From Nostoc flagelliforme FACHB-838 (GTDB lineage Bacteria; Cyanobacteriota; Cyanobacteriia; Cyanobacteriales; Nostocaceae): a DNA stretch of 50,496 nucleotides. The translations under genes and the position numbers were made by a program. Below, piece by piece: positions 16,894-24,868 of this stretch. The stretch covers positions 1 through 50,496 of the forward strand of contig NZ_JACJSI010000049.1 in the NCBI RefSeq assembly GCF_014698065.1, written 5' to 3'. Each line of letters begins with the position of its first letter. Position 1 is the first letter of the stretch. The notes beneath the pieces are model-generated. The model searched no databases, had not been told where the DNA came from, and saw only the letters and a list, made by a program, of their open reading frames with translations.

Positions 16894-16955
16894 CCCTGCG
16901 GGACGCTCCGACTTCAGCGTCCCGCAGGGATGGGATATTTTTTAACTGGAAGTCC
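16894..16955. mobile_element. Right half of a MITE related to the one at 31.7 kb
   Basis: A 14-bp perfect stem (CCCTGCGGGACGCT, 16894-16907, with AGCGTCCCGCAGGG, 16916-16929) is followed by GATATTTTTTAACTGGAAGT and CC-TTA. The same right end (ATTTTTTTAACTGGAAGTCC then TTA) closes the complete element at 31728-31827. The central palindrome differs and no left terminal repeat is visible, so this is a truncated or chimeric copy. Confidence 0.55.
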
Positions 16956-17221
16956 TTAAAGGAAAAATTTCTCCCTTCTCATCAGGAATCTATATGGTAA
17001 AACTTGTTTATATATTTAGGAAAAACGAACATTGTTAGGAGCAAGCTTGATTAATTCTTCAATATAGACAAAATTTACACTTCTTTACAGTGAGTCCTTA
17101 CTTCTTTTCACCCACAGTGAGGTGTCTAAGACGGGCTATGCCTACGCATTTGGGTTAACAAGTAAAATAAAGTGTAGAAGATAATTCGCACCTCTCAAGC
17201 TATAAAAAGGAAATCAACACG

Positions 17222-17986
17222 ATGAAATTTGGTATTGATATTGGACACAATTGCCCTCCTCACGATACAGGAGCAACAGGCATTAAACAAGAAGACGTTT
17301 TAACTAAAGCAGTTGGTACACGACTAATACAAAAACTCAAAGCAGCAGGTCATACCGTTATTGATTGCACTCCTACAAGTGCTAGCAATATAAATGATTC
17401 TCTAAGACAGCGAGTCAATAAAGCGAATGCTAATAATGTTAATGTCTTTGTCTCCATTCACTTTAATAAATTCAACACTAAAGTTAATGGTACAGAGATT
17501 TTTGCCATTAGTAATACATCAAAAGGTATTGCTCAATCAGTTTTAAAAGAGATTCTAAAACTTGGGTTTAATAACAGAAAAGTTAAAAATTCAGGTTTTT
17601 TTGTTCTGAAAAATACACAAATGCCAGCTATTTTAATTGAATGCTGCTTTTGTGATTCTACAGATGATATGAATCGCTTTGATGCCGAAAAAATGGCAGA
17701 GGCAATTAAAGATGGATTAATTGGTGAATCAGATGATGATGCACCCAAACCTGATAAAGACTACGTTTTAGAAATTACAACAAAAACTGTTTTAAAGCCT
17801 TCTACAGAACAGGCATCAGAATTACCAAAAGAATCTCTAATTGATCTTGAGCCAGGCAGTTACCCAATTTTAGATGTCCGTTTTGAGGAAAACCATTATT
17901 GGGTTAAGTGGCCTGATAAAAGTAAAGGAAATAAAGATGAGTATTTTGTTTTTGCTGGACATAGTAAAGTTAGAGAAAAAGATTAA
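17222..17986 (+). CDS. N-acetylmuramoyl-L-alanine amidase (Amidase_3), no signal peptide
   Basis: 254 residues. Residues 1-168 are an Amidase_3 domain: zinc ligands His9 (IDIGHN), Glu24 (KQEDVL) and His80 (VSIHFNKF), and catalytic Glu140 (AILIECCF). The enzyme cuts the amide between MurNAc and L-Ala. Residues about 185-254 (VLEITTKTVLKPS, SYPILDVRFEENHYWVKWPD) form an SH3-like tail that may bind wall or partner. There is no signal peptide; ATG 17222 after AAAAGGA is the only sensible start. A hairpin terminator follows, then a second wall enzyme also without leader. Export by another route, lysis, or use as an effector are all possible. Confidence 0.85.
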   Translation: MKFGIDIGHNCPPHDTGATGIKQEDVLTKAVGTRLIQKLKAAGHTVIDCTPTSASNINDSLRQRVNKANANNVNVFVSIHFNKFNTKVNGTEIFAISNTSKGIAQSVLKEILKLGFNNRKVKNSGFFVLKNTQMPAILIECCFCDSTDDMNRFDAEKMAEAIKDGLIGESDDDAPKPDKDYVLEITTKTVLKPSTEQASELPKESLIDLEPGSYPILDVRFEENHYWVKWPDKSKGNKDEYFVFAGHSKVREKD

Positions 17987-18069
17987 CTAATTATATCTAA
18001 ATAATTCGTTATAGCGGTTCTCGTATGCTGCGGGAAGCCGCTACGTGTCTATGGACATAATACACTTTG

Positions 18070-18106
18070 GCCTCTCTCCAAACCTGTCTTTTAAAAGGAG
18101 AGAGGC
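18070..18106 (+). terminator. Hairpin terminator after the amidase gene
   Basis: GCCTCTCTCC (18070-18079) pairs perfectly with GGAGAGAGGC (18097-18106) and is followed by TTT. This hairpin is also a dispersed Nostoc intergenic motif, so it may be a repeat reused as terminator. Confidence 0.55.
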
Positions 18107-18256
18107 TTTGAATATTACTCCCCAAGGCTAGCTTTTAAAGGGCTGGGGATTAAAACTGTATTGCACTCAACCCAGAAGTGCTATAACATCTAGACCAAAC
18201 CCCTAACTTCTCTAATAAGTTAGGAATCTACAAATACTTTTTAAGAGGAAAAAACT

Positions 18257-19822
18257 ATGTCATTACTAGATGATTTAGTCAAAAATTATTTTAATAAAGA
18301 TTTAGCAACAATATTTACACAAGTTGGTGTTGAAAGTGCAAAAGTTACCGCAATAAATCGGCAAACTCTTAAAGAAGTTACCCTCGCTCAATGGTTGCTA
18401 GAGTCTGCTAGAGGTAAAAGTGAACTGGCTATCAATGCTAACAATTTTGCCGGATTAAAATGGCGAAACCCTGATATGAAAGGGTTTGCCGAACCGTTAA
18501 AAATCAAAGTTCCTTCTGAGTTAGTAGAAGTTGAATTCTGTAAGTTCCAAGATATTGATGCCTTTATTATTGGTTATTGGAAGTTTCTAACTCGCTCTCC
18601 TTATAAAGGCTTAGAAGATCATACCAATACGCCAGAAAACTTTCTTGGCTTTCTTCAGGGTAAAGGTTATTCATCTGATCCTAAATATATAAGTAAAGTT
18701 GTAAACTTACTTCCAGAGGCGCAGAAGTTACTGGCTAATGCAGGTGGAGTTGCCATTCCTGCCTCAGTGGAACAACTTCAGTTAATTCGTGTTCCAAAAG
18801 AAGTTGAATTAGGACAAAATTTTCGGATTGAAGGCGTAGCACGTTTAATCGACAGTGGCAAACTTTTGTCGATTATGATCGACGATCAACTTCCGGCTGT
18901 AAGTGTACGAATTAGTGAGGATGGCAAATGGCAATTTGATTTCGTCTTTAAACAAGAAGGCGATCGCCGCATGAGAATTGCCATTGATGATCAAACTCTA
19001 GATATCAAAATTAAAGTTATTGTTCCTTTCGATAACAAAGACGACGAGAATACTCAACAACCGACAGCATCCAATTTACCAGGAGCGAAGGTAATTAAAC
19101 TCAGTGGTAGTGTAGGAATTGGCGGAGTCAATAAAGCTGATGATGTTAAGGCTATAAAGGCACGATTGTATGAGCTAGGCTACAGATGGGTAGGCGATCC
19201 TAACAGTGCAGACAGAGACAGAGGATTATTTGACGCGATCAAATTATTTCAATCAATTATTGCTGGTCGCAGTACTGTTAATGGTGATGGTCGAGTTGAT
19301 GTTGGTGGAATAACTCATCGATGGTTGCAAGCAGCTAACGCACCACGGTGGGAGTTGATGCCAAAAAGCGACCCTGATAATGGTTTCGTTAATGGTGAAC
19401 TGGAAGACACGCAAGATAACCATGATTTTGGAACACACTGGTTGGCTGATGTTATCAAAAAAATTGCCCAAGACTATCAAAACAGTTATCGTAAAACTCA
19501 CCCCACAGCTGCTCGATTTGCAATTAACGATGTTAGCCTTCCTCATGGAGGCGATACTCCCGACCATAAAGGGCATGAAACTGGCATGATGTGCGATGTT
19601 TACTTACCTAAAAAAAATGGGAATTTCGGTGGCATCGTTTGGTCAAGTTCTGAATACGATCAAGATGCTGCACGAGCTATTCTTAAGTCTATTGGTAAGC
19701 AAAAGCTGGTACGGGCAGTCTTTTTCAACGATCAACAGCTAATTAAAGAGAGACTTTGTGTTTCTCTAAGTGGTCACGATAATCACATTCATTTTGAAAT
19801 TAACCCACCAGTAAGGAGTTAA
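18257..19822 (+). CDS. Glucosaminidase / LAS-type murein peptidase fusion
   Basis: 521 residues, no signal peptide. Residues about 15-165 are a glucosaminidase domain (AQWLLESARGKSELAINANN, Glu49 as probable acid; FAGLKW; GYSSDPKYISKV). Residues about 170-260 are an Ig-like beta module (VPKEVELGQNFRIEGVARLI). Residues about 280-360 (DDVKAIKARLYELGYRWVGD, LFDAIKLFQ) resemble a PG-binding fold. Residues about 395-521 carry the LAS metallopeptidase fingerprint: His440-x6-Asp447 (HETGMMCD) and His510-x-His512 (NHIHFE), as in the MepA/M74 and M15 peptidases. One chain could thus cut both glycan and peptide. AGAGG before ATG 18257 is a good ribosome site. It follows the leaderless amidase on the same strand, so the pair may act together. 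Confidence 0.82.
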   Translation: MSLLDDLVKNYFNKDLATIFTQVGVESAKVTAINRQTLKEVTLAQWLLESARGKSELAINANNFAGLKWRNPDMKGFAEPLKIKVPSELVEVEFCKFQDIDAFIIGYWKFLTRSPYKGLEDHTNTPENFLGFLQGKGYSSDPKYISKVVNLLPEAQKLLANAGGVAIPASVEQLQLIRVPKEVELGQNFRIEGVARLIDSGKLLSIMIDDQLPAVSVRISEDGKWQFDFVFKQEGDRRMRIAIDDQTLDIKIKVIVPFDNKDDENTQQPTASNLPGAKVIKLSGSVGIGGVNKADDVKAIKARLYELGYRWVGDPNSADRDRGLFDAIKLFQSIIAGRSTVNGDGRVDVGGITHRWLQAANAPRWELMPKSDPDNGFVNGELEDTQDNHDFGTHWLADVIKKIAQDYQNSYRKTHPTAARFAINDVSLPHGGDTPDHKGHETGMMCDVYLPKKNGNFGGIVWSSSEYDQDAARAILKSIGKQKLVRAVFFNDQQLIKERLCVSLSGHDNHIHFEINPPVRS

Positions 19823-19879
19823 TTGTTGGTGAGTTTAACGCCTGAGAATTTATATAGCTGTTGCTGACAAGAATAACTT

Positions 19880-21250
19880 TTACAATTTCTGCCCTGCGTA
19901 AATCGATCGCACTTCACCGTTACGGCGGATAACAGCTTCGCCATTACTGACATCTACTAGTGTCCAACCGCTTGAGCCAATGCTTTCACCCATATTAATG
20001 CGGCGAGTCACACCATCGATTTTAAACAAAGCGGCAGATTTATCGCCCAATTCTAGCAATCCCTCTAAGGTATTACTGGGAGCCTGTGCGATCGCAGTTG
20101 GCGGATATACTTGTTCTTGAGTAATAGTTGGTTCTGACTCTGGGGCGAGTGCTGCACGTAATGGAACTACTGGTAATGCAGGCAGAGGCTTGGGTGTTTG
20201 CCGCACGGTAATAGGTGCAGTTTTTGCTACCACAGGTTGGAGTTCAGCTCGTACAGCCGCAGCTAACATATTGACGGTTACAGGTTTGCCAGTTTGTTGC
20301 ACTGTATTCAGGGCATTTTTCACAACATTAGGTTGAGATCCCTTTAATACACTGGCAACTTGTGGTAAAAGTGTAGGAGTCCCAGGAATAGCTGGGAGGG
20401 CATAGCGCATTGGCGACGGCGCTTGATAAACGGGAACATAAATGCGCTCAACAACTTTTCCAGAACGGTTAGGGACTGGTGGTGTATTGTTGCTAGCTAA
20501 AAGTGGAAGTGCTGGTAGATTAGCAGTTGTTTGTTGGTTACTAACGGCTATTTGGTTAGTATTTGCCTGACTGGAAAATCTAGGACTGAAAGATTTTTGA
20601 TTGGGCGTTGCTCCTTGCTTGTCTATAACAGCCAGCGCTTGGAGCATATAGTCAACTAACTCTGCCTCAATTTCTGTTTTTACAGGCAACTGTGACTGCG
20701 GTTGCGGTTGCGGTACTAGAAGCGCTGACTCAGGCAATTTGCTATTTAAAAGATAGACGACTCCAGACTGTACCAGGTAGATCATACCAGCGATCGCCAC
20801 GCCTAAAGTTGTTCCGACAATCAGCAGTTTGCCCAAAGCAGGACTACTTTTCTGACGCTTTTTACTAACTGGTTTAACAGCGGCACTGTCAAATACAACG
20901 GTACTTAATTGTTTATGGTTATCTTGAGCAACCGACTGTAGTGGCTGGTTCAATGTGTTCGGTAAGATAATCTGTGGTATCGTAACCGTTTGCGGAGGCA
21001 CATATTCTGGAGGCGATTGGTGTTGAGCTTGGGCGGAAACCCCAGCAACAGATTGGCTTGGTTTTTTCTGACTACTGTGTCTAACAGTTTGAGAAGGCAG
21101 ATTACCACTAACATCCAGAATGTAGTCGATATCGGCAAAGAGTTCATCCATGAGGCCATCAGCATAGTTTTCTATCGACCAAGGCTCGTTGGCGATTAAG
21201 TCTTCTGATGGTTCCGGTACTATGAGACGGGTGCTGGCTTCTTGTAACAT
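19880..21250 (-). CDS. Single-pass membrane protein with GspC/PilP-like C-terminus
   Basis: 456 residues. An acidic cytoplasmic N-terminus (1-130; DGLMDELFADIDYILDVSG) is followed by KKRQKSSPALGKLL and one membrane helix (IVGTTLGVAIAGMIYLVQSG, near 145-165). A Pro/Gln/Ala-rich low-complexity stretch runs to about 385. The last 65 residues (LLELGDKSAALFKIDGVTRR, then INMGESIGSSGWTLVDV) have the beta pattern of GspC/PilP homology-region domains: xALxxxxGxxxxxxxGxxIxxxxVxxI. Such domains connect pilus or secretion platforms to outer-membrane channels, so a role in type IV pilus or envelope assembly is plausible but not proven. Convergent with the glucosaminidase gene, and mnmG lies further upstream on the same strand. 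Confidence 0.65.
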   Translation of the reverse strand: MLQEASTRLIVPEPSEDLIANEPWSIENYADGLMDELFADIDYILDVSGNLPSQTVRHSSQKKPSQSVAGVSAQAQHQSPPEYVPPQTVTIPQIILPNTLNQPLQSVAQDNHKQLSTVVFDSAAVKPVSKKRQKSSPALGKLLIVGTTLGVAIAGMIYLVQSGVVYLLNSKLPESALLVPQPQPQSQLPVKTEIEAELVDYMLQALAVIDKQGATPNQKSFSPRFSSQANTNQIAVSNQQTTANLPALPLLASNNTPPVPNRSGKVVERIYVPVYQAPSPMRYALPAIPGTPTLLPQVASVLKGSQPNVVKNALNTVQQTGKPVTVNMLAAAVRAELQPVVAKTAPITVRQTPKPLPALPVVPLRAALAPESEPTITQEQVYPPTAIAQAPSNTLEGLLELGDKSAALFKIDGVTRRINMGESIGSSGWTLVDVSNGEAVIRRNGEVRSIYAGQKL

Positions 21251-21298
21251 AGACGTTCTGGGTTGTTGCTAGGACGGGGAAACGCCGCCCCTACTGCC

Positions 21299-21490
21299 GA
21301 TTATTCAGAGAAGGCAGGAGGCAGAAGGCAGGAGGCAGGAGTAAAGAAGTATGAATAAAAATTTTAGTTTTGGGTCATTACCCAGTTTAAAAAGAAGAAT
21401 TGTATTGAGCGTCAAGTGCCGCGAGATACAAAGCTTCTTGCTTCAATTCCACACAGTTGCGTGTAGGTTACTCCTGCCTCCTGAATAATC
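21299..21490. repeat. MITE-like element with GGCAGGA tandem repeats and inverted ends
   Basis: GATTATTCAG at 21299-21308, followed by a GGCAGGA/GGCAGAA tandem run to 21340, is mirrored by CTCCTGCCTCCTGAATAATC at 21471-21490. The ends are inverted repeats enclosing about 130 bases without a gene. No target duplication could be recognised. It fills most of the 400-base gap between the GspC-like gene and mnmG. Confidence 0.5.
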
Positions 21491-21515
21491 AAACATCCAA
21501 TCCCCGTCCTATTAA

Positions 21516-21641
21516 GACGAGTTGATTGAGCGTTGTATTAAACTCAACTTTCATCTGGAGATTGTTGATGATGGCAGTACTAATATTTATGTCATCTATC
21601 ATACCAATCTCCCTTCTTACTACTATACTCAGTCTTTATGA
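21516..21641 (+). pseudogene. Short coding remnant, convergent to mnmG
   Basis: An open frame between TAA 21513-21515 and TGA 21639-21641 reads LIERCIKLNFHLEIVDDGST and then NIYVIYHTNLPSYYYTQSL. It looks protein-like but has no convincing start and the family is not recognised. It may be the tail of a lost gene. Confidence 0.25.
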
Positions 21642-21649
21642 ACTTGGTG

Positions 21650-23572
21650 TTAAGCTAACGCTGGAAACTCTTGCTGGCTATTGGTTCTACGCACTTCTAG
21701 ATATAATAATAAAGCATTAATATCTGCTGGGTTTACGCCACCGATACGTGCAGCTTGACCAAGAGTAAGTGGTTTTACGTGGGTCAATTTTTCCCGTGCT
21801 TCTTTGGAAAGAGTATCAATTATTGTGTAATCTAAATCCGCAGGTAACTGGCGGTGCGCTTGGCGGGCAATTTGGTCAATTTGATTTTGTTGTCTAGCGA
21901 GATAGCCAGAATACTTAATCTCAATTTCTGCGCCTTCTTTCTCAGCACGGTTGAGGTCGGGGTTTCCCAATCCAAACCTATCGAGGTCAACGTAATGGAA
22001 TCCTGGCCGCCGCAGCAAGTCGTTGAGGGTAATTGAACCTTTAATTGCTTGTTGGGTATTAGATGCGATCGCTATTCCCATTTCATCATGTTCTTTAACT
22101 CGTGTGGCTTGCAATCTTTGTTTTTCTGTGGTAATGTTACCCTGTTTTTTGATAAACATATCCCATCGGCGATCGTCAATTAAACCAATTTCCCGTCCCA
22201 AAGGTGTCAAACGCTGGTCGGCATTGTCAGAACGCAATATCAATCGGTACTCTGACCTACTGGTGAGCATCCGGTAAGGTTCCCGCAAGTCTTTTGTACA
22301 CAAGTCATCAACTAAGGTGCCAATGTAACTTTGCTCGCGGGCAAAGACAATCATTTCTTGAGAACGAACAAATCGAGCTGCGTTAATTCCCGCCACCAGC
22401 CCTTGAGCAGCAGCTTCTTCATAACCTGTGGTGCCGTTAATTTGCCCAGCACAAAATAGTCCGGCAATCTTTTTAGTCATCAGTGTGGGGTAACACTGAG
22501 TTGCAGGTAAATAGTCATATTCCACAGCATAAGCCGGACGCAGCATCACACATTTTTCCAAACCGGGGAGAGTCCGCAACATTTGCAACTGCAAATTTTC
22601 TGGCAACCCTGTAGAAAAACCTTGAATATAAAGTTCGGGTATATCCCTTCCTTCCGGTTCAATAAAGATTTGATGGCTTTCCTTATCGGCGAAACGCACA
22701 ATCTTATCTTCAATACTGGGACAATAGCGCGGCCCTTTAGCTTCCACCCAACCGCCATAAACTGGCGACAGGTGCAAATTTTCCTGAATTAGGCGATGGG
22801 TTTCGGCAGTTGTGCGGGTAATGTAGCAAGGCATCTGTTCCCGTTCTACCCACACATCCGGGTCAAAGCTGAACCAGCGCACATCTTCATCCCCTGGCTG
22901 GATTAGCATTTTACTATAATCCACCGATCGCTTATCTACTCGTGCTGGAGTTCCAGTTTTAAGTCTGCCGGTTTCAAATCCCAGACGATTTAGGGTTTGT
23001 GTCAATCCCTCAGCCGCAAATTCCCCAGCACGTCCGGCTGGCATTGATTTGTTACCAACCCAGATTTTGCCTCCCAGGAAGGTGCCAGTTGTCAAGATGA
23101 CTGCTTTACATTTAAAACCGACACCAAAATAAGTTTCAACGCCGATGACTTCACCGTTAGCACCCAACACCAAGTCTGTTGTCATACTTTCGCGGATTGT
23201 CAAGTTTTCTTGGTTCTCAACAATATTTTTCATCACCGCTGCATATTCGCGCTTGTCTGTCTGAGCGCGTAATGCCCAAACAGCAGGCCCCCGTGAAGAG
23301 TTGAGGATACGTTTTTGCAGGTAGGTGCGGTCTGCGACTTTACCAATTTCTCCGCCGAGTGCATCTACCTCATGGGTCAACTGAGATTTGGCTGGGCCAC
23401 CCACTGCTGGGTTACAAGGTTGCCAAGCGATTTTATCCAAGTTGAGCGTCAATAGCAGGGTACGACAACCGAGGCGTGCAGAGGCGAGAGCTGCTTCGCA
23501 ACCGGAGTGACCTGCACCGACGACTATGACATCAAAAGCGTCTTGGAATTCAACGGAATTGTGCATGGTCAT
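21650..23572 (-). CDS. mnmG: tRNA uridine-5-carboxymethylaminomethyl modification enzyme MnmG (GidA)
   Basis: 640 residues from the ATG at 23572. The frame is open to an earlier ATG at 23662, but that would add 30 non-conserved residues. FAD-binding VIVVGAGHSGCEAALASARL lies at the N-terminus, with GCRTLLLTLNLDKIAWQPCN and PAVGGPAKSQLTHEVDALGG next, both signatures of the family. EVRRTNSQ and the helical C-terminal domain (RPGFHYVDL onward) are present and the length is standard. With MnmE, the enzyme installs the xm5 group on U34 of certain tRNAs. Housekeeping gene, intact, no operon partner in view. Confidence 0.95.
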   Translation of the reverse strand: MTMHNSVEFQDAFDVIVVGAGHSGCEAALASARLGCRTLLLTLNLDKIAWQPCNPAVGGPAKSQLTHEVDALGGEIGKVADRTYLQKRILNSSRGPAVWALRAQTDKREYAAVMKNIVENQENLTIRESMTTDLVLGANGEVIGVETYFGVGFKCKAVILTTGTFLGGKIWVGNKSMPAGRAGEFAAEGLTQTLNRLGFETGRLKTGTPARVDKRSVDYSKMLIQPGDEDVRWFSFDPDVWVEREQMPCYITRTTAETHRLIQENLHLSPVYGGWVEAKGPRYCPSIEDKIVRFADKESHQIFIEPEGRDIPELYIQGFSTGLPENLQLQMLRTLPGLEKCVMLRPAYAVEYDYLPATQCYPTLMTKKIAGLFCAGQINGTTGYEEAAAQGLVAGINAARFVRSQEMIVFAREQSYIGTLVDDLCTKDLREPYRMLTSRSEYRLILRSDNADQRLTPLGREIGLIDDRRWDMFIKKQGNITTEKQRLQATRVKEHDEMGIAIASNTQQAIKGSITLNDLLRRPGFHYVDLDRFGLGNPDLNRAEKEGAEIEIKYSGYLARQQNQIDQIARQAHRQLPADLDYTIIDTLSKEAREKLTHVKPLTLGQAARIGGVNPADINALLLYLEVRRTNSQQEFPALA

Positions 23573-23938
23573 ACTTACAGGATCGGCAAGCTTAGAGTTC
23601 TTTTCAATTTTAACTGTTCCAGTGATTTCATGGATGCATCTTTCTAATAAAAAAGTTATCAAATTTACTAGTACTCAATCAAAGGCAAATTTATCCTTTT
23701 AACCTTAATTAAAAATATAATATTTTTACAAATTGTGACGATCTTTCGGGTTATCTATTACAGATATTATTCACGTAGTTGGACATCAGCAGAAATCAAT
23801 TCATTCTTAACAAAAATAAATTAAATGTAAAATTATAATTTTACTTCGATTGATTATCTGTTTTTTAAATCATAAATAACAGATATTTGTCAAAATCTTA
23901 TTTGTTTTATTCTTTAATCAACTAAAAAATATTTAAAA

Positions 23939-24805
23939 ATGAAACTCAGCCTCAAGAAAAATATTACTAGATTTCTCAAAAAAGCAAGTTTCATCATTAT
24001 AGTTATCTTGATGATTTTTGTTTTAGTAGCTAGCAATGAGATTACTAACCACAAAGTTGCTATAACTGCCCAACCATTAAACGAATGCTTGATTACTGAT
24101 TCATTACCTTGTACAGATGCCTCTAAAAATACAACATTAGAACCATTTATTCCTGATGTAAAATTAAATGCTCAACAGCGCTTTTTATCTGCGATCGCCA
24201 GAAAGTTACCCACAATTCCCCAGCCTGGTACTTATGAATATATTTTGCTGCGGATGTATGGCGCAGTATTCGTAAATCCAGATATTGGAATTAAACTACC
24301 GCCAAAAAATATCTTTGCTAATGAACAAGAAACTCAAGATTTTCAAGCTGGTTTAACAATGGGTCATGTTCATGGCACTAACGACTGTTACTTACAAAAA
24401 TCGGCTGCTGATGCTTTAAATAAAGCACGAATCCAGCAACGGATTCCGCTAAAATCTGGTTATGGTTCTGGTGATTGTACTCGCACTTTCAATACGAATT
24501 TAAGATTTTGGCACAAATATGCTAATAATCAAGTTTTGGCAAAAGTTCAACAGGGTAAAGAAACAAAAATTCTTGGTTTAGTTGCACCTCTAGGAACTTC
24601 ACAACATCTCTGGGGATTAGCAATTGATTTACGCGTTGGCAGTAAAGAACAAAGAAAAGCTCTTAATCAAAATGGTTGGTTTCAAACTGTAGAAAACGAT
24701 ATGCCACATTGGACTTATGTAGGTTTATCTGAAGAGAATTTACCTCTGTTTGGTTTTAAGAAGCAAGCTATTCGAGGCATTAATTATTGGATTACGCCGC
24801 TATGA
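23939..24805 (+). CDS. M15-type D-Ala-D-Ala carboxypeptidase-like protein
   Basis: 288 residues. A basic N-terminus and one hydrophobic helix (KASFIIIVILMIFVLVAS, about 18-36) form a signal anchor, putting the enzyme outside the plasma membrane. The C-terminal half has the LAS metallopeptidase pattern: His223-x6-Asp230 (SQHLWGLAID) and His257 (MPHWTYVG), the zinc site of VanY-like DD-carboxypeptidases. Two Cys-containing segments (GTNDCYLQKS, SGDCTRTF) may form a disulfide. It probably trims peptidoglycan stem peptides. The 276 bases upstream are very AT-rich and hold no other gene; no strong ribosome site precedes ATG 23939. Confidence 0.78.
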   Translation: MKLSLKKNITRFLKKASFIIIVILMIFVLVASNEITNHKVAITAQPLNECLITDSLPCTDASKNTTLEPFIPDVKLNAQQRFLSAIARKLPTIPQPGTYEYILLRMYGAVFVNPDIGIKLPPKNIFANEQETQDFQAGLTMGHVHGTNDCYLQKSAADALNKARIQQRIPLKSGYGSGDCTRTFNTNLRFWHKYANNQVLAKVQQGKETKILGLVAPLGTSQHLWGLAIDLRVGSKEQRKALNQNGWFQTVENDMPHWTYVGLSEENLPLFGFKKQAIRGINYWITPL

Positions 24806-24868
24806 TTGTTAGATAGCATGAAAACTTGGGAATACTAATATAAAATATGTATTGTCAGGGATTTAGCT

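Noticed and set aside
21526..21720. 64-codon hydrophobic frame overlapping the end of mnmG
   Set aside because: It overlaps mnmG by about 70 bases on the other strand, has a weak start, and a different frame there looks more protein-like.
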